Shown: positions 26,775 to 32,934 of the stretch, piece by piece
Layout of the letters: each line of letters begins with the position of its first letter
Position numbering within the stretch: position 1 is the stretch's first letter
Assembly (NCBI RefSeq): GCF_002902235.1
Contig: NZ_PPRL01000004.1
Span: 1 to 32,934 of the forward strand
Reading direction: 5' to 3'
DNA: 32,934 nt
DNA from: Staphylococcus ureilyticus
GTDB lineage: Bacteria > Bacillota > Bacilli > Staphylococcales > Staphylococcaceae
Notes under the pieces: model-generated
What the model saw: only the letters and a program-made list of their open reading frames with translations
Told to the model about the DNA's origin: nothing
The model's database searches: none
Made by a program: the position numbers and the translations under genes

Positions 26775-27683
26775 ATGAATTCATTTGGCCCGATGGAAAT
26801 TGGACTAATCGTGGCAATTGTCGTAGCAGTTATTTGTTTGATCTTATTTTTAGTTGCTTTGAAAAGTAAGAAAAAAGCACAGCAGACCATTGAGGAGCAA
26901 TACAAAACAAGAGAACAAAAACTTAGCGATGAACATGATGAAGAGTTAGAAAAAGAAAGAATTGAAAATAAAAAGCAAGTTACTAAACAAAAAGAGGACT
27001 ATGAAGCTACAGTAAATGCAAAAGAGCAAGAAATAGATGCATTAAAACTTTTCTCTAAAAATAAAAGTGAGTATGTAACGGATATGAGATTAATTGGTAT
27101 TCGTGAACGCTTAGTTAATGAAAAACGTATTCGTCCAGAAGATATGCATATCATGGCAAATATTTTCTTACCGAAAAATAACTTTAGTGATATACGCCGT
27201 ATAAGTCATTTAGTACTCACACGTACTGGACTCTATCTCATAGATTCACAGTTGTTAAAAGGTCATGTATTTAATGGCATTAATGCTAACCAATTCAAAG
27301 AACAACCGATGATGGAGCAAGTGTTTGAAACGTTAAACCTTGACAAACAAACGGCACAAACCTTAGTTATGGACCAAAATGATGACAAAGATTCTTTATC
27401 ATTTGTAAATTATACGAATTATTTAAATGAAATTGAAAAACTAGCTGGTGAATTACAAACAGAATTAAACTTGAAATTCACACCGACATCAATTCTTTAT
27501 TTTAATCCTAAAGATGAAGGTGCTGTGACAATTTCAAATTATGCACAAAGTACTAATTCTAAAGTGCTAGTTGGACCAGAACAACTTGATGAATACTTTA
27601 ATAAGTTTGTTTTTCATGGTCGTATCCAGTACAATGTTGAAGATTTACAACGTGTGATGGATGAAATTGAAACATTTAACTAA
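26775..27683 (+). CDS. Membrane-anchored coiled-coil protein with NERD-like domain
   Basis: A 302-residue protein of unsettled function. An N-terminal membrane helix (residues about 8-30) is followed by a highly charged coiled coil (about 32-90), then a globular C-terminal domain. The segment VLTRTGLYLIDSQLLKGHVFNG (about 147-168) has the strand pattern of NERD (nuclease-related) domains. The acidic and lysine residues expected of an active nuclease are not clear, so this is a tentative fold match. The start has AAAGGAG about ten bases upstream. The gene stands alone between metK and an aldo/keto reductase and has its own terminator. A conserved hypothetical gene occurs at the same place in S. 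aureus, so it is core rather than acquired. Confidence 0.75.
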   Translation: MNSFGPMEIGLIVAIVVAVICLILFLVALKSKKKAQQTIEEQYKTREQKLSDEHDEELEKERIENKKQVTKQKEDYEATVNAKEQEIDALKLFSKNKSEYVTDMRLIGIRERLVNEKRIRPEDMHIMANIFLPKNNFSDIRRISHLVLTRTGLYLIDSQLLKGHVFNGINANQFKEQPMMEQVFETLNLDKQTAQTLVMDQNDDKDSLSFVNYTNYLNEIEKLAGELQTELNLKFTPTSILYFNPKDEGAVTISNYAQSTNSKVLVGPEQLDEYFNKFVFHGRIQYNVEDLQRVMDEIETFN

Positions 27684-27716
27684 TAAAGTATCAAGAATAT
27701 AAATTTTGTTATAATA

Positions 27717-27760
27717 GCTCATAAATGAATTTTTTCGAAAATTTATTTATGGGCTTTTTT
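27717..27760 (+). terminator. Terminator of the NERD-like gene
   Basis: A long stem, GCTCATAAATGAATTTT against AAAATTTATTTATGGGC with few mismatches and a TTCG loop, followed by TTTTTT. After it, 27761-28133 is about 370 bases of AT-rich sequence in which I see no gene, repeat or clear promoter. Confidence 0.85.
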
Positions 27761-28133
27761 ACTTGTATTTTATAAGTGTGAACTTACTTTTCTACGAGCA
27801 AACTTTAATATAAATTATCTGGTTTGATTTGCCTATCAAAATATATGTATCTAAATTGCTATTTATTAATGTTATTCTAATTCTATATAATACCAATATA
27901 TGTATAGGTCATTAAACAATAGGATTAAAATAACTTAACAAATGTGTTTTTGGTTTAGGAAAAGAATCGAATTTTTTAGAAGGTTATGACTATAGCTATT
28001 TGTTAAAAGTCTATATCTAAGTATATAAGTAATTTATTTAGACAAATTATTTAAAATTTAGGCATTTTAATTTAATTGTTTGATAAATTTGATTATTATT
28101 ATAGATAGTTTAATAGTAAAGGGGAGTTTAAAT

Positions 28134-28970
28134 TTGGAATTTGTAACATTTTATAATGGTAATAAAATGCCAATCATAGGCTTAGGTACTTTCCGAGTTG
28201 AAAATAATGATCAATGTAAGGATGCAGTAAAACATGCAATTGAAAATGGGTATAGACATATTGATACTGCAATGATATATGATAATGAGGAAATGGTTGG
28301 ACAAGGCATTGCAGAAGGATTAGCATCCACAGGATTAGATAGAAGTGATCTTTTTGTTACATCCAAATTATGGCTTGATGATTATGGTCGCAGCAATGTA
28401 GCGGAAGCTTATGAGACTAGTTTAAGTAAGCTAGGATTAGACTATTTAGATTTATATTTAATGCATTGGCCAGGCTTAGATGAAGCATTGATGATAGATA
28501 CTTGGCAAGGTATGGAAGATTTGTATAAAAATGATAAAGTTAAGAATATTGGGGTTAGTAACTTTAATGCAGAACATTTAGAAGCATTACTTGCTCAAGT
28601 TTCAATTAAACCTGTAATTAACCAAGTTGAATTTCATCCTTATCTCACACAGTCAGAATTGAGAAGATATCTTGAAGTTCAAAATATACACGTAGAATCC
28701 TGGTCACCATTAATGAATGCGCAAATTTTGGAAGATGATATAGTTAAGTCAGTAGCATCAGAAATAAATAAAACACCAGCACAAGTTATAATCAGATGGA
28801 ATATTGAACATGGAGTTGTAGTGATACCTAAATCTGTCACACCATCTAGAATTGAAGAAAATTTAAATGTATTTGATTTTGAATTAACTAAAGAACACAT
28901 TGAACGTTTAGACAGTTTAAACGAAGATAAAAGAATTGGTCCTAATCCATCAGAGTATAGTGGACACTAA
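28134..28970 (+). CDS. Aldo/keto reductase (AKR5-like)
   Basis: A 278-residue NADPH-dependent aldo/keto reductase of the bacterial 2,5-diketo-gluconate reductase/glyoxal reductase type. The TIM barrel shows IGLGTFRV, the catalytic Asp and Tyr in HIDTAMIYDNEE, Lys in VTSKLW, His in LYLMHWPG, NIGVSNF, and the cofactor-binding VIPKSVTPSRIEEN. The tetrad is complete. The start chosen is TTG at 28134 with GGGGAG seven bases upstream, which matches the N-terminus of the S. aureus homologue; the longer open frame has no ribosome site. The physiological substrate is not known; detoxification of aldehydes is a common role. It ends at a terminator shared with crcB. Confidence 0.92.
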   Translation: MEFVTFYNGNKMPIIGLGTFRVENNDQCKDAVKHAIENGYRHIDTAMIYDNEEMVGQGIAEGLASTGLDRSDLFVTSKLWLDDYGRSNVAEAYETSLSKLGLDYLDLYLMHWPGLDEALMIDTWQGMEDLYKNDKVKNIGVSNFNAEHLEALLAQVSIKPVINQVEFHPYLTQSELRRYLEVQNIHVESWSPLMNAQILEDDIVKSVASEINKTPAQVIIRWNIEHGVVVIPKSVTPSRIEENLNVFDFELTKEHIERLDSLNEDKRIGPNPSEYSGH

Positions 28971-28993
28971 TAGAGTAATTGCATTTTGAATAA

Positions 28994-29036
28994 GACCGTA
29001 AATATAGTAGATTAAAACTATATTTACGGTCTTTTC
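28994..29036. terminator. Terminator between the aldo/keto reductase gene and crcB
   Basis: GACCGTAAATATAG (28994-29007) and CTATATTTACGGTC (29018-29031) form a perfect 14-bp stem with a ten-base loop, followed by TTTTC on the plus strand. On the minus strand the run after the stem is poor, so it mainly serves the reductase. Confidence 0.85.
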
Positions 29037-29048
29037 TTTTTATGTAAG

Positions 29049-29405
29049 TTAAATCATAAAATATCCTAATAAACATGAAATGAACGCTACTACATATTGT
29101 AAAATTGAATAAATAATAAAATGAAATATCTGTTTGTTTGGTGTTAACATTTGAACTAATTCAGATGATAAAGTTGAAAAAGTAGTTAGTCCACCAAGAA
29201 TTCCAACAATTAAAAATGTGTTAATCCAAGTAACGTTTAAAGTCAGTCCCATGCATAGACCAATCAAAAAACTACCTAAAATATTTACGACAAGTGTTGC
29301 AATCGGGTAAGTACTATTAATTCTATTGTTAAAGAAATTAGTAACAAATGCACGAATAACTGCGCCTATTCCGCCACCTAACATAACTAAAAAAAACTGA
29401 GTCAT
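29049..29405 (-). CDS. crcB: Fluoride channel subunit Fluc (CrcB), second of pair
   Basis: A 118-residue four-helix Fluc/CrcB protein. GGGIGAVIRAFVTN at the N-terminus, the helix-breaking GGLTTFSTLSSE in helix 3 and the Gly-rich second helix are typical. Fluc channels are dual-topology dimers that let fluoride leave the cell. Many Firmicutes, like this one, have two neighbouring genes whose products probably form a heterodimer of opposite orientation. The start overlaps the end of the upstream crcB by four bases, so the two are coupled. Confidence 0.94.
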   Translation of the reverse strand: MTQFFLVMLGGGIGAVIRAFVTNFFNNRINSTYPIATLVVNILGSFLIGLCMGLTLNVTWINTFLIVGILGGLTTFSTLSSELVQMLTPNKQIFHFIIYSILQYVVAFISCLLGYFMI

Positions 29406-29767
29406 GATAAACGCGCCCCCATTCTAACTCCAATATAACAAACCAATATACCTATGATATAGCTGAGTAAAGCATAGGTTACTAACATTACATATGCTTG
29501 TTGTTGTAATAATCCAACAAGTTCGAATTGAAACGTTGAAAAAGTAGTCAGTGCACCAAGTAATCCAGTAGTTATACCTTTTTTGAGTAGTGGATTGTTT
29601 CTAAAATACTGTATCGCTAAAGACCCTAATAAGCCCATTAAAAATGCACCTATGATATTCGCGAAAAATGTGCCAGTTGGAAATCCTTCAGTACTATTAA
29701 AAACAGATAATAAATAGCGAATGAATGCGCCAATGGCACCGCCAACAAAAATATATAAATATTGCAC
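29402..29767 (-). CDS. crcB: Fluoride channel subunit Fluc (CrcB), first of pair
   Basis: A 121-residue Fluc/CrcB protein with four membrane helices, VGGAIGAFIRYLLS, GAFLMGLLG and GALTTFSTFQFE. It starts with GTG (29767), preceded by AAAGGAAG. Its charge pattern differs from that of the downstream copy, as expected for a pair with fixed opposite topologies. No fluoride riboswitch is recognisable in the 60 bases upstream, which contain only the ribosome site and the terminator of the previous gene. Confidence 0.94.
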   Translation of the reverse strand: MQYLYIFVGGAIGAFIRYLLSVFNSTEGFPTGTFFANIIGAFLMGLLGSLAIQYFRNNPLLKKGITTGLLGALTTFSTFQFELVGLLQQQAYVMLVTYALLSYIIGILVCYIGVRMGARLS

Positions 29768-29784
29768 TATGATATCTTCCTTTC

Positions 29785-29822
29785 AAAAAAATAAACTACA
29801 AAAGTAGTATAACTTTTGTAGT
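29785..29822 (-). terminator. Terminator upstream of the crcB pair
   Basis: ACTACAAAAGT (29795-29805) and ACTTTTGTAGT (29812-29822) form a perfect 11-bp stem. A T-run follows on the minus strand (29792 down to 29785). It ends the transcript of the small membrane protein gene, so the crcB genes need their own start or readthrough. Confidence 0.85.
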
Positions 29823-29827
29823 AGGAT

Positions 29828-30133
29828 TTAGAAAATAATACCAAATGTTGAGAGAGAAGCTAAGATATGAATTGCTATCACAATTAATATTATATAAGGT
29901 AAAATTTTGCTAACTGGACGAATCCAATCTGAATCTTCATGTAAATTTTTAATAGATTTATCAGAAAAGATAATAGCAAGTATTAAAATAATAGCATTGA
30001 TAATACTACAAACAAAAATGAGTTTAATCATTGAATTAAAGTGCATATTTAGTAGAGGGTTTCTAGTATTAAAATAAAAGCTAATTATAATTAAAATGCA
30101 TGATAAATAAAAATAAAGTTTTGAACGTGCCAT
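29828..30133 (-). CDS. Small three-helix membrane protein, unknown
   Basis: A 101-residue hydrophobic protein that I do not recognise. Three membrane segments lie at residues about 5-22, 35-57 and 78-100, with a charged loop (SDKSIKNLHEDSDWIRP) between the second and third. The ATG has AGGAGG six to seven bases upstream, and the gene has its own terminator, so it is a real gene. The upstream palindrome (30176-30190) covers its -35 region and is shared with the DUF3267-like gene at 9379. It lies between transaldolase (divergent) and the crcB pair. Nothing points to a specific function. Confidence 0.75.
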   Translation of the reverse strand: MARSKLYFYLSCILIIISFYFNTRNPLLNMHFNSMIKLIFVCSIINAIILILAIIFSDKSIKNLHEDSDWIRPVSKILPYIILIVIAIHILASLSTFGIIF

Positions 30134-30175
30134 AATAACCTCCTAATGCAATTTATTAAGTTATAATACCATAAA

Positions 30176-30190
30176 TTAACTTAAAGTTAA
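30176..30190. promoter_or_regulatory. Palindrome TTAACTT-A-AAGTTAA, possible operator
   Basis: A perfect 7+7 inverted repeat around one base, 43 bases before the ATG of the small membrane protein gene. A -10-like TATTAT lies at 30168-30163 on the minus strand, so the palindrome covers the -35 position. It has the same arms as the palindrome at 9456-9470. Confidence 0.4.
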
Positions 30191-30354
30191 CTAAATTTAC
30201 AATAAGAAAAGTTTTTAGTTAATAACAATATAGATTATAAAGCTTGTTTTTAGTGATATTAGATCTGTTACTGATACTATTATTTTCAGAAATTAATCAT
30301 TTATAAGCAGAAAAATAGAATTTATGAAATAAAGGTGGTATAAATAAAGTGTAT

Positions 30355-30395
30355 GGTTTAAACCGTTATAAAAATAATTCTTTATAGAATTATTT
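30355..30395. repeat. Two adjacent palindromes before the transaldolase gene
   Basis: GGTTTAAACC (30355-30364) is a perfect palindrome. A hairpin of AAATAATTCT (30372-30381) with AGAATTATTT (30386-30395) follows. They lie 24-65 bases before the ATG, in what is probably the promoter or leader. No regulator can be named. Confidence 0.45.
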
Positions 30396-30418
30396 ATTTT
30401 AGTCAGGAGGAATTAGTA

Positions 30419-31132
30419 ATGGCAAATTTAAATGTTGAAGTGTTTGCAGATGGTGCAGATATTGAAGAAATGAAAGCAGCTTATAAAAATAAACAAGTAG
30501 ATGGTTTTACCACAAACCCAAGTTTAATGGCAAAAGCAGGTGTAACAGATTATAAAGCATTTGCCGAAGAAGCTGTGCGCGAAATTCCTGACGCTTCTAT
30601 TTCATTTGAAGTATTTGCAGATGATTTAGAAACTATGGAAAAAGAAGCAGAAATTTTAAAACAATATGGCGATAATGTTTTTGTTAAGATTCCAATTGTA
30701 AACACAAAAGGTGAATCAACTATTTCTCTAATTAAAAAATTATCAGCAAACAATGTTCGTTTAAACATTACTGCTGTTTACACTTTAGATCAAGTTAAAG
30801 AAATTACTAATGCTGTAACAGAAGGTGTTCCAACATATGTGTCTGTATTTGCTGGACGCATTGCAGATACAGGAGTAGATCCAATTCCATTGATGAAAGA
30901 AGCAGCTGACGTTACACACAGTAAAAAAGGTGTGAAATTATTATGGGCAAGCTGTCGCGAAGTCATCAATGTCATCCAAGCTGATGAAGTTGGCGCGGAT
31001 ATTATTACATGTCCGGCAGATGTAGTTAAAAAAGTGAATAATAATTTAGGACGCGATATAAACGAATTATCTGTTGATACAGTTAAAGGCTTTGCAAAAG
31101 ATATCCAAAGTTCTGGTCTATCTATTTTATAG
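30419..31132 (+). CDS. tal: Transaldolase
   Basis: A 237-residue transaldolase-family protein, near the length of the short (TalC/MipB-like) subfamily rather than the 310-330 residues of E. coli TalB. TTNPSLMAKAG contains the signature after the first strand, VFVKIPIVN carries the Schiff-base lysine, and LNITAVYTLDQV and VSVFAGRIADTGVDP are family blocks. It acts in the non-oxidative pentose phosphate pathway; short family members may instead be fructose-6-phosphate aldolases, and I cannot decide from sequence alone. The start has AGGAGG about seven bases upstream. It is monocistronic with a strong terminator. Confidence 0.93.
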   Translation: MANLNVEVFADGADIEEMKAAYKNKQVDGFTTNPSLMAKAGVTDYKAFAEEAVREIPDASISFEVFADDLETMEKEAEILKQYGDNVFVKIPIVNTKGESTISLIKKLSANNVRLNITAVYTLDQVKEITNAVTEGVPTYVSVFAGRIADTGVDPIPLMKEAADVTHSKKGVKLLWASCREVINVIQADEVGADIITCPADVVKKVNNNLGRDINELSVDTVKGFAKDIQSSGLSIL

Positions 31133-31181
31133 TCGTAAACGCAGTTAGTTCATTTCTGTAGCTACTCCCAAATGATGGAAA

Positions 31182-31234
31182 AAACACTTTCATTGAATTC
31201 ATCATAAAATGAATTCATATGAAAGTGTTTTTAT
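31182..31234 (+). terminator. Terminator of the transaldolase gene
   Basis: AAACACTTTCATTGAATTCAT pairs, with one bulge, with ATGAATTCATATGAAAGTGTTT (ending at 31230), followed by TTTT. It contains two GAATTC sites. From here to 31620 about 390 bases show no supported gene. Confidence 0.85.
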
Positions 31235-31631
31235 TATCATCTACCTTGCTTATACACACTCAAAGTTAAAGTATAGTTACTGAAATAAAAGTTATTTTAT
31301 TATTAAGCAATTAACTAAAGTTATAATATTATGACTTAATAATGAATGAAACGAGTAAATATTGAGTGATTATAGAAGCGAAATCATTTACTATTGGGTA
31401 AGTGATGGAAAGTTGTATTTCAATGCATTATTGGCGTTGATTAAAGCAGTATTGAATAAATTGAATTTATGTGGTTACTTGAATGAAATAAAAAACTATC
31501 GAATGGCATGGTTAAGCAAAGAAAATATAATTTGATTGCAAAATTTTTTATAATTTTATTGAAACCATAAGATAAATAACTTATCCTGTATATTGATAGT
31601 ATAAGTGTGATACTTTTAAGGAGAAACTTTA

Positions 31632-32081
31632 ATGAAAGCAAATATTTTTAAACAGAAAGTTAAAAAGCATTTATGGTTTTTAAATAAAAAAGAAAAACAA
31701 CAACTAGATCAAGTGTTATCGAAAGTCTTGGATAAAAACCATGAGGAAGAACTCAATCGACCGATTGCGTTTTCCAATCAATTTTTGAAAAATTATATCT
31801 TTGAAGAAAAGGTAGTTTCATCAGCTTATTTCTTCATGTTATTAATTGGTATTTTAATTACATATATTATTTTATTAGGATTATTCTTATTTGCTTTATT
31901 GACAAGTTTGTCGTCAGTCCAATTTTTTATTAAACCAGAAGTTGATTTATCTAGTATTATCGTTGTATTGACACTCATAGGTGCGCTACTATTATTGGTG
32001 ATTAGTCTATACTTAATTAAGGTCGCAACAGGTTATTTTACGAAGAAGCTATTAGAATATAAGCATAATAGAGCGCTATGA
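31632..32081 (+). CDS. Small membrane protein, conserved beside sigS
   Basis: A 149-residue protein. The basic N-terminal half (FKQKVKKHLWFLNKKEKQQLDQVLSKVL) resembles the short helical HAAS-type domain seen in front of membrane parts of Firmicutes regulators, but this is only a pattern. Two long hydrophobic segments follow (about 62-92 and 107-134), ending in a basic tail. The ATG has AAGGAG seven bases upstream. It converges on the comK-like/sigS pair, and its terminator lies inside the 3' end of the comK-like gene. Genes encoding membrane proteins beside ECF sigma factors are often anti-sigma factors. Opposite orientation makes that less likely, and there is no direct evidence here. Confidence 0.7.
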   Translation: MKANIFKQKVKKHLWFLNKKEKQQLDQVLSKVLDKNHEEELNRPIAFSNQFLKNYIFEEKVVSSAYFFMLLIGILITYIILLGLFLFALLTSLSSVQFFIKPEVDLSSIIVVLTLIGALLLLVISLYLIKVATGYFTKKLLEYKHNRAL

Positions 32082-32085
32082 TGCG

Positions 32086-32508
32086 TTAAATTAAAAGGTG
32101 AGAAAGTGTGATGCTTTCTTGCCATTTTTTATATACAAAAGTGTAGGGTGCATCTACAATGATGAATGTAGCATTTTCAAAATAAATTGTTGTTTGTTCA
32201 TTATTTGATTTAATCCCAACAATCGCATTTGCATTGATATAATATTGCAAGGGTGCGCGTCTCGCTTTAAGCGGAAATAAAGTAATATCTGGATTAATAA
32301 ATATAGGGACCATTTTTCTGATTTTTAAAACTTGTTTAGCTTGTTTTGTTTGATAAGATAGTGATAAACCATAGGTTTCTAGAAGGTAAGTAAGTGTAGG
32401 CATGATTGAAGTAGGATAGTGAAATTGATGCGTGGTATATTGCCCGACTGTTATGATTTCATTTCCAACAACGGATTTGAGGTATAATAATTTTGTAAAC
32501 TTTGTCAT
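32086..32508 (-). CDS. ComK-family protein downstream of sigS
   Basis: A 140-residue ComK-like protein. The block VPIFINPDITLFPLKARRAP (residues 67-86) matches the conserved core of ComK, the competence transcription factor that binds AT-boxes in DNA. The following strand-rich region (YYINANAIVGIKSNNEQTTIYFENATFIIV) fits as well. ComK of B. subtilis is about 190 residues, so this is a short member. It starts ten bases after the sigS stop with AGGAG seven bases upstream, so the two are co-transcribed and probably coupled. In S. aureus a sigS-linked gene (ecfX) is reported to influence sigS. I think this is that gene's equivalent, but cannot confirm it. Confidence 0.7.
   Translation of the reverse strand: MTKFTKLLYLKSVVGNEIITVGQYTTHQFHYPTSIMPTLTYLLETYGLSLSYQTKQAKQVLKIRKMVPIFINPDITLFPLKARRAPLQYYINANAIVGIKSNNEQTTIYFENATFIIVDAPYTFVYKKWQESITLSHLLI
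32097..32130 (+). terminator. Terminator of the 31632-32081 gene
   Basis: GGTGAGAAAG (32097-32106) and CTTTCTTGCC (32114-32123) pair with two wobbles, followed by TTTTTT. It lies inside the 3' coding end of the comK-like gene on the other strand. Confidence 0.65.
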
Positions 32509-32518
32509 TTGCCAACTC

Positions 32519-32934
32519 CTATTTTTGATTTATTCCGTAATATTTAATGTATTTTATTTGCACCTTTTTTCGATAATTTTTTATTGTAGAAATAGAGCAG
32601 TTCAACATTGATGCAATCTCAAATTGTTTATAACCTAGCAATTTTAAGTTAAGCCAATTTTTTTCATTAGTAGTTAATAGTTGCAAAAACTGTTGGTATA
32701 TAATTTGATGATTCATTTGATCAAACAGAATATTTTCTCGTTCTTTTAAATCTGGAGAATTTATTGTAATTTCTAATTGTTTCTGACTGCGAAACAAATC
32801 AATCAAATAGCAATTCAAACGAAAATATAAAAATTGTTGTAATGAGACAGATTGATGGGGAGAATACTTCTGTGTTAGTTCCCACATTTTGATAGTGAGT
32901 AATTGAGTATATTCTTCTCGATTATACTTAATAT
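32519..32934 (-). CDS. sigS: ECF-type sigma factor SigS, 5' end beyond window
   Basis: The C-terminal 137 or so residues of sigma-S, an alternative sigma factor of staphylococci linked to stress survival. The reading frame is open through the right edge. The codons at 32888-32932 continue it as IKYNREEYTQLLTIK before the first internal Met, matching the S. aureus pattern YDEYYQLLLIKMW, so the ATG at 32887 is not the true start. Visible parts are the end of region 2 (FRLNCYLIDLFRSQKQ) and a region 4 helix-turn-helix (KQFEIASMLNCSISTIKNYRKKVQIKY). The protein is short and diverged, as is usual for SigS. It is followed at once by the comK-like gene. Confidence 0.88.
   Translation of the reverse strand, partial: IKYNREEYTQLLTIKMWELTQKYSPHQSVSLQQFLYFRLNCYLIDLFRSQKQLEITINSPDLKERENILFDQMNHQIIYQQFLQLLTTNEKNWLNLKLLGYKQFEIASMLNCSISTIKNYRKKVQIKYIKYYGINQK

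Noticed and set aside
28080-28133. Longer N-terminus for the aldo/keto reductase
   Set aside because: The frame is open but lacks a ribosome site, while the TTG at 28134 has GGGGAG at the right distance and gives the family N-terminus.
31362-31535. 57-codon open frame starting with TTG between transaldolase and the next gene
   Set aside because: No ribosome site precedes it and no family is recognised. An open stretch of this length is within chance for a 400-base AT-rich gap searched in six frames.

Overview
The window is low-GC Firmicutes chromosome and reads as Staphylococcus core genome. Support comes from the gene order yheB-yheA-yhaO-yhaN-yhaM / prsA / hit / ecsAB / traP / hemEHY / tRNA cluster / menEC / yidD / pckA-metK / tal / sigS, from strong AT bias, and from the presence of traP and sigS. 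MenE, PrsA and the N-terminus of PckA differ clearly from the S. aureus proteins as I remember them. A coagulase-negative species (S. haemolyticus/S. hominis-like) is therefore more likely than S. aureus. The species call is inference.

Layout. Positions 1-7367: yheB (UPF0754) and yheA (UPF0342), then the tightly packed yhaO-yhaN-yhaM nuclease/ATPase operon, which ends in an unusual nested inverted repeat. Positions 7600-10540, minus strand: the foldase lipoprotein gene prsA, a DUF3267-type membrane protein, a YtxH-type protein and hit. Positions 10665-13180: ecsAB converging on traP. Positions 13440-16893: the coproporphyrin-dependent haem genes hemE, hemH and hemY (cgoX). They are followed by a small alpha/beta hydrolase whose nucleophile serine is replaced by glycine. 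Positions 17993-18711: eight tRNA genes (fMet, Asp, Phe, His, Gly, Asn, Glu, Ser) behind two promoter-like sequences.

Positions 18771-19515 form a 0.7-kb gap between tRNA-Ser and menE. This is the place where S. aureus carries the genomic island nuSa-beta. Here it holds only a 56-codon ORF and an inverted, degenerate copy of the tRNA-Ser 3' end. Positions 19516-23503: menE-menC (menaquinone), yidD, a YtkD-type Nudix gene and a YtmA-type hydrolase. Positions 23512-26678: pckA and metK are divergent. pckA has a cre-like site and metK has a complete SAM-I riboswitch with terminator. Positions 26775-31132: a membrane-anchored NERD-like protein, an aldo/keto reductase, a Fluc (crcB) fluoride channel pair, a small membrane protein and transaldolase. 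Positions 31632-32934: a small membrane protein gene converging on a ComK-like gene, which lies directly downstream of the ECF-type sigma factor gene sigS. sigS runs off the right edge.

No insertion sequence with a transposase, prophage, CRISPR array or toxin-antitoxin pair is visible. I did not find a clear new multi-gene system. The best leads are the tRNA-Ser/menE scar with its small ORF, the hydrolase lacking its serine, TRAP lacking a histidine reported as important, the nested inverted repeat after yhaM, a palindrome shared by two promoters, and the sigS/comK-like pair.
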